A DNA stretch of 64,000 nucleotides from Desulfosporosinus nitroreducens (GTDB lineage: Bacteria; Bacillota; Desulfitobacteriia; Desulfitobacteriales; Desulfitobacteriaceae). A program made the position numbers and the translations under genes. The DNA lies in NCBI RefSeq assembly GCF_023897015.1, contig NZ_JAMHFY010000025.1:1-64000 (forward strand), given 5' to 3'. Under the pieces are notes generated by a model that was not told where the DNA came from, ran no database searches, and saw nothing but the letters and a program-made list of their open reading frames with translations. Numbering within the stretch: the first letter of the stretch is position 1; each line of letters opens with the position of its first letter. This document shows positions 52,361-61,310 of this stretch, in pieces.

Positions 52361-55198
52361 CTACGTCATCAACCAGCCTTCCCTCACTACATATCCCCCA
52401 AGGTCTCCACCTTTGGGACCCATTTCGATGATATAATCGGCTTGACTGATGATCCTCGGATTGTGTTCTATAACAACAACTGTCGCACCTTTTGAGGTAA
52501 GTTCACGAATAATATAGCACAGCTTATCGACATCATCATCATGAAGCCCCGTAGTAGGCTCATCCAGAATGTAAATCGTATCTTTTGCTTTGCCGTCACA
52601 AAGCTCTTTCGCAAGCTTGATCCTCTGAGCTTCACCACCGGATAAGGTTGCAGCACTTTGCCCTAATTTGATGTATGAAAGTCCCACCTTGCAAAGCATA
52701 TCCAGTATTCTATATATGCTTGATTCATTTTTGAATATTTCTTTAACTTCACCAATTTCCATATCAAGCAAGTCTGCAATGGAGTGCCCCTTATATTCAA
52801 TTTTCAGTACCGGTTCTTGATATCTTTTTCCATTGCATTTATTGCAGGTAATATAAATATCAGGCATAAAATGCATCGGTATAGCTATTTCACCAGCTCC
52901 TTTACACTCGTCGCACTGTCCTTTTGCACTATTAAAGCTAAAGTGTTCTTTCGTAAGCTTTGCTTGTTTGGCATCACTTATTTTTGCATAATAATCTCTT
53001 ATTAAATCGAATACTCCGGTATATGTACCAGGGGTTGATCTTGAATTCTTTCCAATAGCCCTTTGACTGACATAGTATATGCCAGAAATATGATTCACTC
53101 CAATCAAACTATCATATTGTCCAATTGCTTCTGCGCTCTTACCAAGTTCCTTCATCATAGCAGGATAAAGTGTTTTTGAAATCAAACTGCTCTTTCCTGA
53201 TCCGCTCACACCTATAACACCAATGAATTTTGTAAGAGGTAAGGATACATCAACATTTTTCAAATTGTTTGTTCTAACACCTTTAAGTATAAGTTTTTCA
53301 TCTACTTCAACGGCATCACACTTAATGACATAATCAAAATTATTAAAAACCCAGGGCTTATTATTTTCAACCGATTCTGCACGCAATAACCGACCACCAT
53401 AATGTCCAGCCCCCGGTCCGATTTCTACCAGATAATCCGCCATCTGAATAAACTCTTTTTTATGTTCTACTATAATGATTGTATTTTTTTGCTTTTTCAA
53501 ATCTTTGATGGTTTCAATCAAAAATTGAAAATCCTTTGGATGCAATCCTTTGGAAGGCTCGTCCATGATATATAGAATATTCGAGAGACCTAAGCCAAGT
53601 TGGGTTGCTATTTTCAGTCTTTGCGCTTCTCCTCCTGACAATGAAGGAATGCTCCTATCCAGATTGATGTACCCAAGTCCCACTTGCTCAAGCTTTTTCA
53701 GTCTGCTAATAATCTTGGTTAAAATAACTCTACATTTTTCCCTTTTAATCTTATCCAAGTTGCTGTAGGTAGAATGGCACCACTTTTTTAGCTCAGTAAT
53801 GTTCATCATAGTAGCTTCGGGATACCTTGTATTACTAATCCTTACTAGCCGACCTTCCTCAAGCAACCTCTCACCTTTACACCTACTGCATTTTTTATTT
53901 ACAACAAATCGTTCAATATGGTCCATTGATTTTGGTGCATTATTGTCAACCAATAGTCGCTGCAGTATGTTGACCACGCCTTCGACAGGTCTTGATATTG
54001 TACCATTCCTTCCATTAGTATTCTCATACCTCAAAGTCACTTTTCTTCTATTGCTTCCATAGAATATCTGCTGCTTGAATGATTCTGACAAATCTTTAAA
54101 CGGCACTTCCAAGTCTTCGTTCATATCTGCCGCCAGTGCCAATACTGCTCCTTTCATCCAGTTAGCATTCGGCTTCTCTCGATGTTTTCTAAGGTTTCCC
54201 CACCAAACAGATGCACCGTCTAAAATGGATAATTCCGAATTAGTAACAATCAAATCAATATCAACTTGAAGCTCCTCGCCAAATCCTTTACAAACGGGAC
54301 ACATATACTCAGGGTGATTGTAATTAAACAATGCCGGCGTAAGTGTAAAGAAAATCGTGCCACAGTTATTGCATACATTATTCTCCGCAACAATTGCCTT
54401 ACAATTAGGGCAAACCCTCTCCCCGATTGTAGAAAATAGCAACCGTAAATACTCTCCAATTCTCGTTACTGAAGCAACGGTTGATCTGGGATTTGTCCCT
54501 AAATTTTTCTGTTCAATTGCTATTGACGGTTGAAGACCCGCAATTCTCTTAACCATAGAATCTTTCAAATCAGTTCCTAGGAGAGAATTTGACGCAATCA
54601 AATCCATAAACTGCTTTTGACTTTCATGATAAATGGTATCAAAAGCAAGACTTGACTTTCCGCTTCCACTAACCCCGGTTATGACGGTTATTTTTTCCTT
54701 TGGAATCCTTACAGTAATATCTTTCAAGTTGTGAATAGATACGTTTTCAACAATGATCTCATTAGAACCCATATATTCATGTTCGAAATATTCTTCGCTT
54801 TCAAGTTCTTCACAATAGTCTACTTCATTATCACATGTGAGCTTTTTGGTTTTATCTGAGATGTTATTTATTTCCGGAATATCAGGAAACACTTTATAAT
54901 TTGTCCAATGTCCAACCCATTCCGGTACTTTTATCTCACTGAAAGCTTTCTCTTGGTATGGCATAACTTGCAAAATCACTGAATGCTCAAAGCCATCAAA
55001 GCCTAAAACTGATATACACTGATTATAAGGATCAGTAGATTTGACTTTTACGATAGTGGACGCTAAGGGATTTGGTCTTACAGGCGACCTTGTGGCAAAC
55101 ACCCCACACCTCGGAGCATTTTCATAGGGCGGATTACACATTAAATGACGACGGTACCTTTGGTCATCAAACTTATGAAACCACCATATTACTCTCAA
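52361..55198 (-). CDS. TsaA/TrmO-like domain fused to a UvrA-like ABC ATPase
   Basis: 945 residues. Residues 1-~85 match the second half of a TsaA/TrmO domain: VIWWFHKFDDQRYRRHL, then RCGVFATRSPVRPNPLASTI with the diagnostic ATRSPxRPNP motif. After a linker come two ABC modules: Walker A GVSGSGKSSLA (twice), signatures LSGGEAQRLK and LSGGEAQRIK, and several zinc knuckles (CPVCKGFGEE, CSRCKGERL, CDECKGAGE, CNKCNGKRYQ). Upstream codons stay open with a protein-like sequence (NIAAREITESIERIQTGDF) back to a TAG near 55264, so TTG 55198 (AGGTGA upstream) may not be the original start. The operon suggests antibiotic or nucleic-acid damage response. Confidence 0.8.
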   Translation of the reverse strand: MRVIWWFHKFDDQRYRRHLMCNPPYENAPRCGVFATRSPVRPNPLASTIVKVKSTDPYNQCISVLGFDGFEHSVILQVMPYQEKAFSEIKVPEWVGHWTNYKVFPDIPEINNISDKTKKLTCDNEVDYCEELESEEYFEHEYMGSNEIIVENVSIHNLKDITVRIPKEKITVITGVSGSGKSSLAFDTIYHESQKQFMDLIASNSLLGTDLKDSMVKRIAGLQPSIAIEQKNLGTNPRSTVASVTRIGEYLRLLFSTIGERVCPNCKAIVAENNVCNNCGTIFFTLTPALFNYNHPEYMCPVCKGFGEELQVDIDLIVTNSELSILDGASVWWGNLRKHREKPNANWMKGAVLALAADMNEDLEVPFKDLSESFKQQIFYGSNRRKVTLRYENTNGRNGTISRPVEGVVNILQRLLVDNNAPKSMDHIERFVVNKKCSRCKGERLLEEGRLVRISNTRYPEATMMNITELKKWCHSTYSNLDKIKREKCRVILTKIISRLKKLEQVGLGYINLDRSIPSLSGGEAQRLKIATQLGLGLSNILYIMDEPSKGLHPKDFQFLIETIKDLKKQKNTIIIVEHKKEFIQMADYLVEIGPGAGHYGGRLLRAESVENNKPWVFNNFDYVIKCDAVEVDEKLILKGVRTNNLKNVDVSLPLTKFIGVIGVSGSGKSSLISKTLYPAMMKELGKSAEAIGQYDSLIGVNHISGIYYVSQRAIGKNSRSTPGTYTGVFDLIRDYYAKISDAKQAKLTKEHFSFNSAKGQCDECKGAGEIAIPMHFMPDIYITCNKCNGKRYQEPVLKIEYKGHSIADLLDMEIGEVKEIFKNESSIYRILDMLCKVGLSYIKLGQSAATLSGGEAQRIKLAKELCDGKAKDTIYILDEPTTGLHDDDVDKLCYIIRELTSKGATVVVIEHNPRIISQADYIIEMGPKGGDLGGYVVREGWLMT

Positions 55199-55248
55199 AA
55201 AATCACCTGTTTGTATTCTCTCTATTGACTCAGTTATTTCTCTTGCTG

Positions 55249-55683
55249 CTATATTTTCTGATTCTTGAAACTAATCATCCCATAATTATTTACAAACAGA
55301 TATTGTCCAATTGGATTTCCTTTGAATAAGAATGAAGTAAAAACTTCATTTTCTTGGCGATTCTCCTTTTTATAACCTTCTGCAATCTCTTCACAAGGAA
55401 AGTAGGGTTTAATATCTATCAGGTCACCCTTAATAGCTTTAAGCTTTTCATCGGCTTCAAGAAACATTTCTCCGATTCTTTCCTTGATTTCTATAATTTT
55501 TAAAACGTAAGAGTAAATTTCACTATCTTCCCTTGTAAATAAAACGCAATGGCTAAAATGCCCTAATTTTAGCAAAGCATTTTTTAATTCCCTTTTTATG
55601 GTAACCTTAATTAGCTTGCTTGCTTTTTCATTCTTTGAAATTAACTCATAATCTCCTATTGCTTGAAATTCAATTTTCTTCAC
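55249..55683 (-). CDS. TsaA-like N-terminal domain protein, probable split partner of the UvrA fusion
   Basis: 144 residues starting MKKIEFQAIGDYELISKNEK. The middle KLGHFSHCVLFTREDSEIYS and GDLIDIKPYFPCEEIAEGY is TsaA-like (the FSH and DIKPY motifs). A second part, NPIGQYLFVNNYGMISF, runs to a stop at 55249, beside the point where the fusion protein's open frame begins one frame over. The two may once have been one ~1100-residue protein. GGAAGGGTGGATATCAGGTG precedes the ATG; 16 bases separate it from the AraC gene. Confidence 0.6.
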   Translation of the reverse strand: MKKIEFQAIGDYELISKNEKASKLIKVTIKRELKNALLKLGHFSHCVLFTREDSEIYSYVLKIIEIKERIGEMFLEADEKLKAIKGDLIDIKPYFPCEEIAEGYKKENRQENEVFTSFLFKGNPIGQYLFVNNYGMISFKNQKI

Positions 55684-55699
55684 CTGATATCCACCCTTC

Positions 55700-56611
55700 C
55701 TATAGAGGAGTTATGGGAATGAATATCTCAACCATCCTCCTCAGGCTATCATTTTCATAGTTCTGTGGCGGATAATACTCAAAACACAATCTGTCATCGG
55801 GAACAAAGCCGCTCTCCGGCAGCCATTTTGAAACCATATAGTCCCAAGCGCCTTGATACTCATCAGTTTCCAGCAAAAATCTGCCAATAGCATATTTCCC
55901 ACCCGCAAGCTCCATACAACCAAACTGGCCTTGACTTACCACATCATTTTCAATAGACATGCATACACTCACCCTAAGTTTTTCTTCCTCCGTTAAATCA
56001 CCATAATCATGATATACAGCAAACCATCTTGTCTCCTGATTAACCAATTTTTTTCTGCTCGCAAAGCTATATAGCTTGGTAAAAAGCTTCATGAACAAAT
56101 CAGAATTACCTTTATACGCACCTGTATATCTGGTATACAGCACTTTAATCGGTTCAATTGATTGTATTGCGAGTTCTATAGGGATATTGTAATACATTTC
56201 TTTCTTTGATACTTTTCCATTCGTGCGAAGTTCATTGATCAAATGCTTCATTTCCCAATCATCCATTTTTCGGATTTTACTTGCGCTCATTCCATATCTT
56301 TCCTTTAATGCTTTTGCAAAGGATGCCTGATTCGAAAAGCCCACTGCAAGTGCAATATCCTGTATCGTAAGCAGATTACTACTTCTTAGAAGAAAAATTG
56401 TTTTTTCCAAGCGAAGTCTCTTAACAAAGCTGTATAAGCTTTCACCTGTGATTTGCTTAAAAATTCTTTGAAAATGATATTCAGAAAAGGAGGCCACCTC
56501 TGCAAGTTGCTGAATACTGACTTCGTCATCCAGATGGTTTTCAATATAGTCCTGTACAGCATTTATTTTAGAAATGTAGATTTGCCTTGATTCATTTAAA
56601 ATTGGTTCCAT
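55700..56611 (-). CDS. AraC family regulator with GyrI-like effector domain
   Basis: 303 residues from ATG 56611 (GGAG six bases upstream). Two N-terminal helix-turn-helices: VSIQQLAEVASFSEYHFQRI and IQDIALAVGFSNQASFAKAL, of AraC/MarA type. Residues ~140-300 form a GyrI-like (SOUL/BmrR-type) small-molecule-binding domain (PIKVLYTRYTGAYKGNSDLF, GGKYAIGRFLLETDEYQGA, ESGFVPDDRLCFEYYPP). Such proteins sense drugs and switch on neighbouring defence genes. It is the first gene of the set leading into the TsaA/UvrA genes. Confidence 0.9.
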   Translation of the reverse strand: MEPILNESRQIYISKINAVQDYIENHLDDEVSIQQLAEVASFSEYHFQRIFKQITGESLYSFVKRLRLEKTIFLLRSSNLLTIQDIALAVGFSNQASFAKALKERYGMSASKIRKMDDWEMKHLINELRTNGKVSKKEMYYNIPIELAIQSIEPIKVLYTRYTGAYKGNSDLFMKLFTKLYSFASRKKLVNQETRWFAVYHDYGDLTEEEKLRVSVCMSIENDVVSQGQFGCMELAGGKYAIGRFLLETDEYQGAWDYMVSKWLPESGFVPDDRLCFEYYPPQNYENDSLRRMVEIFIPITPL

Positions 56612-56623
56612 AATAATCTCCAC

Positions 56624-56885
56624 TCATATTATTTCAATCAAGTCTGTGTGTTTGTTGTAAGATAAAAGGGCAATGTTATGTTTTTGGGCAATTCTTGAAA
56701 AATGGGATGCTATGGCAATCATCTCATTATGCGACATGGCCCGGTATCTATCGCTTATGCTCTTATATGCGTCAACAAAACTAAAAACACACCGTTCTGT
56801 GTATGCGTGAAGCCTCTCGCACATCTCAGTAAAGCGCCCCACATGCCAATCTACCGAGTGTCTAGCATCCACAAAGATAATCAAT
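56624..56885 (-). pseudogene. DUF1848 protein fragment
   Basis: The frame VDARHSVDWHVGRFTEMCER, then LHAYTERCVFSFVDAYKS and SHFSRIAQKHNIALLS, is an internal piece of a DUF1848 (radical-SAM-like) protein, which is normally ~300 residues. The N-terminal and C-terminal parts are missing. Confidence 0.6.
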
Positions 56886-56895
56886 TGTTGTTGTA

Positions 56896-57141
56896 TCAAT
56901 CTGAGGTGCCTATTCTCGATTTGACTTCCTTTGCAAATGTCTCGTTGCTGACCAATTCTCTGATTGCCTCAATTAATACTAATATGTATTCTATCTGTAA
57001 GCCATTTTCAATATCAGATAGCATTTGTTTAAAAGCTGGTCTACCTTCGATAGATTTTCCTGATTTTCCGGCATCTTCATAGATGTCCACAACAACCATT
57101 TCTTCTCTGTCTGCAAAGCGTTTTAAATATCGTCCCTCCAT
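56896..57141 (-). pseudogene. serine recombinase fragment
   Basis: YLKRFADREEMVVVDIYEDA, then GKSGKSIEGRPAFKQMLSDI and IEYILV is the middle of a serine-recombinase catalytic domain. The N-terminal Ser segment is lost, and after ILV the family sequence (K.sRfgR) is replaced, so the gene is dead. Confidence 0.65.
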
Positions 57142-57319
57142 ATTTATTTAGTGTTTTGATAGTAGTACATTTAATATCTACGGCAGTTTAATACCATATT
57201 TAGAGTGTTGTCAATATGGAGATGACTTGTCATGTCCTGAATTTCTCATTTTACAAATTTCGTAGGGCGCAGCATCCTTAACGCGCCGCGCTCTAATTTA
57301 TGTGTTTTATAAAATTAAA

Positions 57320-57366
57320 AGAGCCGATAATCGTGAGTGGTATCTCTCACAAATTATCGGCTCTGG
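57320..57366. terminator. hairpin, probable terminator
   Basis: AGAGCCGATAAT...GTGAG pairs with CTCAC...ATTATCGGCTCT; a long stem between the recombinase remnant and padR. No gene lies between 57142 and 57439. Confidence 0.6.
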
Positions 57367-57439
57367 TCTTTGCGTCTGGCTCTTTGATAACTAACATATT
57401 CAGTTGTTTCGCATTATTAATTAGAGGCTGGCACTTTAA

Positions 57440-57973
57440 TTAATGGTTTTCAAAACCTTCTTTCAGTGAAGCAATCCATGTTTCGATTGCTTGAGCCAAT
57501 ATAAACTGTTGTTGTAAGACAGCCATTCCTGTTTCGGGAATCTCTGGCATATTTTCTTTCATACTAATGTTTTCTTCCATATACGACTTTAGAATTTTCA
57601 CGTTATCTTCAATATTTGTTAAACACGATTTTTGATTTTCCGGTGTAAGGCTGGTCAAATTTACTATTACAGCATTAAAATCCAGAAAAATATTAATTGG
57701 CTGAGAAGAAATTCCTATCATTAATTTTTCAAATTCTATTTCTCCATCACCTGTTAAAGAATAGACAGCCTTCTCGGCCATTTTTCCCTCTTTTACGATA
57801 TCGCTTTCAATGTAGCCTTTTTCCTCCAACTGAATTACTTTTTTATATATTGAGGGGGTACTAATTTTCACCCACTTAGATATGTTGCGGTACTCTACTA
57901 ATTTTTGAATATCGTAGGCACTTAAAGATTCTTTTTTCAATATCCCTAATACAATCAAATCTATTGTTGCCAT
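57440..57973 (-). CDS. PadR family transcriptional regulator
   Basis: 177 residues from ATG 57973, which follows AAGGAGGGCAAT. The winged helix is MATIDLIVLGILKKESLSAY, then DIQKLVEY and VKISTPSIYKKVIQLEEKGY, with EKAVYSLTGDGE as the wing. The C-terminal half is a long helical dimerisation and ligand region. It lies head to head with the MATE gene across two palindromes and should repress it until a drug binds. Confidence 0.9.
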   Translation of the reverse strand: MATIDLIVLGILKKESLSAYDIQKLVEYRNISKWVKISTPSIYKKVIQLEEKGYIESDIVKEGKMAEKAVYSLTGDGEIEFEKLMIGISSQPINIFLDFNAVIVNLTSLTPENQKSCLTNIEDNVKILKSYMEENISMKENMPEIPETGMAVLQQQFILAQAIETWIASLKEGFENH

Positions 57974-58001
57974 ATTGCCCTCCTTTTTCGCTCTTGACAA
58001 A

Positions 58002-58057
58002 TACTATAAATTATAGTACTGTTTGCTTCATGCTATAATTTATAGTACTATAAATTA
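58002..58057. promoter_or_regulatory. two palindromic operators between padR and the MATE gene
   Basis: 58036-58057 is a perfect 22-base palindrome (half TAATTTATAGT). 58002-58018 is a related near-palindrome TACTATAAATTATAGTA. TTGACA at 57994-57999 may be the -35 box of the MATE promoter, so repressor at these sites would cover it. Confidence 0.7.
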
Positions 58058-58088
58058 CATCTCGTGTCAAGAGAAAGGAGAGTTAATC

Positions 58089-59489
58089 ATGAATGGAAGT
58101 AACAAGAAAATGGAATTGCTGGGAAGTGCACCAATACCAAAAGCGCTTTTAGCACTGGGACTCCCTACCATGATTGGTATGATGATCAATGCGTTATACA
58201 ATCTGGTAGATGCTTACTTTGTCGGAGGACTGGGAACCAGTCAGATGGGTGCGATCACTGTCGCATTTCCTCTTGGGCAGGTTTTCGTAGGATTAGGTCT
58301 GTTATTCGGAAATGGCGCTGCATCCTATATTTCCAGATTATTAGGGCGTGGGGAAAAAGAAACCGCAAACAAAGTTGCCAGTACCGCCCTATACAGCAGT
58401 ATTTTTATTGGGGCGGTAGTTATTATCTGCACTATCATTTTTCTAAATCCAATTCTGAAACTTTTAGGTGCAACTGAGAGCATATTGCCCTATGCAGTAA
58501 CTTATGCAAGTATTTATGTAATTTCATCTATCTTTAACGTATTTAATGTCACAATGAATAATATCGTGACAAGCGAAGGCGCTGCCAAAACCACTATGTG
58601 TGCATTGCTGACAGGTGCTGTGCTGAATATGATTTTAGACCCAATCTTTATCTATGTCCTGAATTTAGGTATAGCTGGTGCTGCAATCGCTACAGCCATT
58701 TCACAGATTGTTTCTACATTGGTATATTTGTGCTATGTACTTAGGAAAAAAAGTGTCTTCAGTTTTAGTATTAAGGAATGCTGTTTTTCAAAAGAAATTA
58801 TGTCTGAAATCTTGAAAATAGGTATTCCTACGCTGGTATTCCAGTTGTTGACCAGTCTTTCTATTACGCTTATCAATATGCAAGCAAAAGAATATGGAGA
58901 TTCTGTGATTGCCGGAATGGGTGCCGTAACAAGAATTATTTCTATGGGAAGTCTGATGGTATTCGGATTTATTAAAGGCTTCCAGCCAATCGCAGGATAT
59001 AGCTATGGGGCAAAAAAATACGAACGCTTACATGAAGCAATCAAAACTTCCATAACATGGTCAACGATATTTTGTGTAATCTTTGGATTAGTAATGGCTT
59101 TATTCCCCACAACAATCATTTCTCAATTTACAAAAGGCGATATTGAAATGATCAATGTCGGTCAAACAGCATTGAGAGCAAACGGTTTTTCTTTCCTGCT
59201 TTTTGGTTTCTATACTGTATATTCATCACTTTTCCTTGTGCTGGGAAAAGCGAAAGAAGGTTTTATCCTTGGTGCTTGCAGACAGGGAATTTGCTTTGTA
59301 CCCATCATTCTAATTCTCCCGATGATTTGGGGTATAAGTGGCATTCTTTATGCACAACCGATTTCTGATGTTATCTCTGCCGTTATTACTGTATTTATGG
59401 CTGTGCATCTTCATAAGGAATTGGCTATAGCAAAGTCTCGTGCCCTTTCCCCGCAACGAAACATTGATGCACAGAATGCTCAAACCTAA
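58089..59489 (+). CDS. MATE family efflux transporter
   Basis: 466 residues from ATG 58089, preceded by AAAGGAGAGTTAATC; earlier in-frame codons overlap the operator. There are about twelve membrane helices in two halves. The first shows LALGLPTMIGMMINALYNLV and DAYFVGGLGTSQMGA; the second LKIGIPTLVFQLLTSLSITL and AGMGAVTRIISMGSL. MATE pumps export cationic drugs with Na+ or H+ exchange; the group with MNGSNKKMELLGSAPIPKAL starts is the MepA type. Divergent padR suggests drug-inducible expression. Confidence 0.92.
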   Translation: MNGSNKKMELLGSAPIPKALLALGLPTMIGMMINALYNLVDAYFVGGLGTSQMGAITVAFPLGQVFVGLGLLFGNGAASYISRLLGRGEKETANKVASTALYSSIFIGAVVIICTIIFLNPILKLLGATESILPYAVTYASIYVISSIFNVFNVTMNNIVTSEGAAKTTMCALLTGAVLNMILDPIFIYVLNLGIAGAAIATAISQIVSTLVYLCYVLRKKSVFSFSIKECCFSKEIMSEILKIGIPTLVFQLLTSLSITLINMQAKEYGDSVIAGMGAVTRIISMGSLMVFGFIKGFQPIAGYSYGAKKYERLHEAIKTSITWSTIFCVIFGLVMALFPTTIISQFTKGDIEMINVGQTALRANGFSFLLFGFYTVYSSLFLVLGKAKEGFILGACRQGICFVPIILILPMIWGISGILYAQPISDVISAVITVFMAVHLHKELAIAKSRALSPQRNIDAQNAQT

Positions 59490-59629
59490 GGTAAACATCA
59501 AATAAATTTTCAATGGTTTAATAGATACAGTTTTCATATTATTTTTCATTCTTACTTGATCTATATAGCTCATTTTTATGTGATAAAGCTACGTCGTTAT
59601 ATTTTATTCCACCTTAATATTAAGTAACT

Positions 59630-60547
59630 TTACTTTTTTAATATATTAATACTTCCCGATGAGGTTTTAAGCGATATTTTATTATCTTTCGTTCCTATTT
59701 GTCCCTTTATATCTTTTTTGTCAGTTGTGTTAATAGGAAAATCAGATTGGAATTTGCCACTGGAAGTTTTGGCTTCAACCAAAAACTCAGCAGTTTCCGG
59801 AAGCTCTAAAGTAACATTACCTGCTGTAGTTTCTATATTTATGTTCTGATTCTCAAACTCCTTGTGGGCTATTAGGACGTCTCCCGCAGTCCCTTTTAAA
59901 TCAAAGTTTCCACTACTATTTTTCAAGGTAACGCTACCCGAAGAAATCTCCATTCTAGCCTCTTTAGTAATACACTCATCGATGTTAATTTCTGATGATG
60001 AGCCTTTTATTTTTAATTCTGCTACATCTAATCTCTTTATTTTAAGTTTTCCTGATGAAGTATTTATGGAAACTTTTTCGGCATTCAGTTGTTCAGCTTC
60101 CAGTCCACCAGATGAGGTATTAAGTATAAAACTTGCTAAATTAAAAGAATCTAACTTAACTATACCTGCGGACGTTTTAATCGAAAGATTCCCCCCATAT
60201 TCCTCTGGAATATATATATCCAAAAACAAATCTTCAGGTATTGGTAATTCGTACTTACGCTTTGCTCCTACAACAACTGTCTTATTATCGATTTCAGCTG
60301 CAAGTTTTATCTCCTGCTTTGCTTTTCCATGAAGTTGAACCTTCACCTCTTTACTTGCTTTCGTTCTTATAATATGAACAGGTGCACTTGACATAGTTAC
60401 CTGTATTTCATTAATCTCTTCCATGGTAAAGCATTTCTCTTCTTTAATTTCTCTGTACGAAGATAATACTCCTAATCCCAATAAACTCATAATTACTATC
60501 ACTCCAATCACAATTATTAGTACTTTCTTATTAAATTTAATTTTCAC
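59630..60547 (-). CDS. DUF4097 beta-repeat membrane-anchored protein
   Basis: 305 residues. An N-terminal membrane helix (VLIIVIGVIVIMSLLGLGVL) is followed by a right-handed beta-type domain of repeating strands with TSSG turns (LNTSSGGLEAEQLNAEKVSI, NTSSGKLKIKRLDVAELKI, VEAKTSSGKFQSDFP). DUF4097 proteins are thought to face the outside and often accompany PspC- or LiaI-like envelope stress genes. It lies 35 bases after the flavodoxin gene on the same strand and so probably shares its TetR-controlled transcript. TGAAAGGAGACTGGAA precedes the start. Confidence 0.82.
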   Translation of the reverse strand: MKIKFNKKVLIIVIGVIVIMSLLGLGVLSSYREIKEEKCFTMEEINEIQVTMSSAPVHIIRTKASKEVKVQLHGKAKQEIKLAAEIDNKTVVVGAKRKYELPIPEDLFLDIYIPEEYGGNLSIKTSAGIVKLDSFNLASFILNTSSGGLEAEQLNAEKVSINTSSGKLKIKRLDVAELKIKGSSSEINIDECITKEARMEISSGSVTLKNSSGNFDLKGTAGDVLIAHKEFENQNINIETTAGNVTLELPETAEFLVEAKTSSGKFQSDFPINTTDKKDIKGQIGTKDNKISLKTSSGSINILKK

Positions 60548-60582
60548 TTTCCAGTCTCCTTTCAGAAATTTTATTCTTTCAA

Positions 60583-61047
60583 TTACAAATTCAAAAGACC
60601 ATTAGCAAACATACGAGCACGCTCCTTGTCTCTCTCATCGGGATGTCCCTTTTCTCTACCTCCAATAAATGCCAGTTTGCTTTTGCAGTTCAAATTGAAT
60701 CCAAATGGGCTGTATTCGCCAGAACAGTTAAACTCGCCGATGACGGTACAGCCTTTTTCTGAAAGTTTCTCTTTCATTAGATGTTTCTCTCCAAATTCAG
60801 CTGATGTGAAAAAAACGAATGCTTTTTTGTTCATACTGGGCATCTTCTCAAGAAACTCATATACTGTTTTATGAAATTTTGAGCCGTAGATACCTGATCC
60901 GAAACCAATCAGGTCGTACTCTACTAAATCTTCCGGCATAACGTTTTCAACCTTTGCAAGTTTAGCATTCATTTCTTGTGCCATGACTTTAGCAATCTTC
61001 TCCGTGTTCATTTTGTGATATGATTTGTAAATAATTAATGTTTTCAT
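60583..61047 (-). CDS. flavodoxin family protein
   Basis: 154 residues from ATG 61047 (AGAGGAGCAAGCGT upstream); earlier in-frame codons belong to the operator region. The FMN-phosphate loop region is IIYKSYHKMNTEKIAKVMA, and later YDLIGFGSGIYGSKFHKTVY and FFTSAEFGEKHLM form the isoalloxazine loops. C-terminal FGFNLNCKSKLAFIGGREKG resembles flavodoxins of the protoporphyrinogen-oxidase-like group. It carries out low-potential electron transfer. The TetR-type operator at 61149-61172 lies ~100 bases upstream. Confidence 0.88.
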   Translation of the reverse strand: MKTLIIYKSYHKMNTEKIAKVMAQEMNAKLAKVENVMPEDLVEYDLIGFGSGIYGSKFHKTVYEFLEKMPSMNKKAFVFFTSAEFGEKHLMKEKLSEKGCTVIGEFNCSGEYSPFGFNLNCKSKLAFIGGREKGHPDERDKERARMFANGLLNL

Positions 61048-61148
61048 ACGCTTGCTCCTCTTTAATATTTTTATATTCTGCTTTTCTCCAAACATTTCTA
61101 ATGGCTTCTCATTCAGGAGATTTGTAATTCTACTAAGTATATCTTCTC

Positions 61149-61172
61149 GAATGAATATTTTTGAATTCATTC
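61149..61172. promoter_or_regulatory. TetR-type operator upstream of flavodoxin gene
   Basis: GAATGAAT-N8-ATTCATTC, the same arms and spacing as at 61916-61939. A degenerate third site with the right arm ATTCATTC is near 61269-61277. Confidence 0.75.
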
Positions 61173-61310
61173 ACATGTGGATACACGAATTACCTGATCT
61201 CAATATATTAAAACAATGGCTAAATTCCTCAAATTAAACGACAGAACTTTGAACGAATTTATTATTGAATTCATTCATTTTAGTGTAAAAAAATCTTGAT
61301 TGTAATTCTT

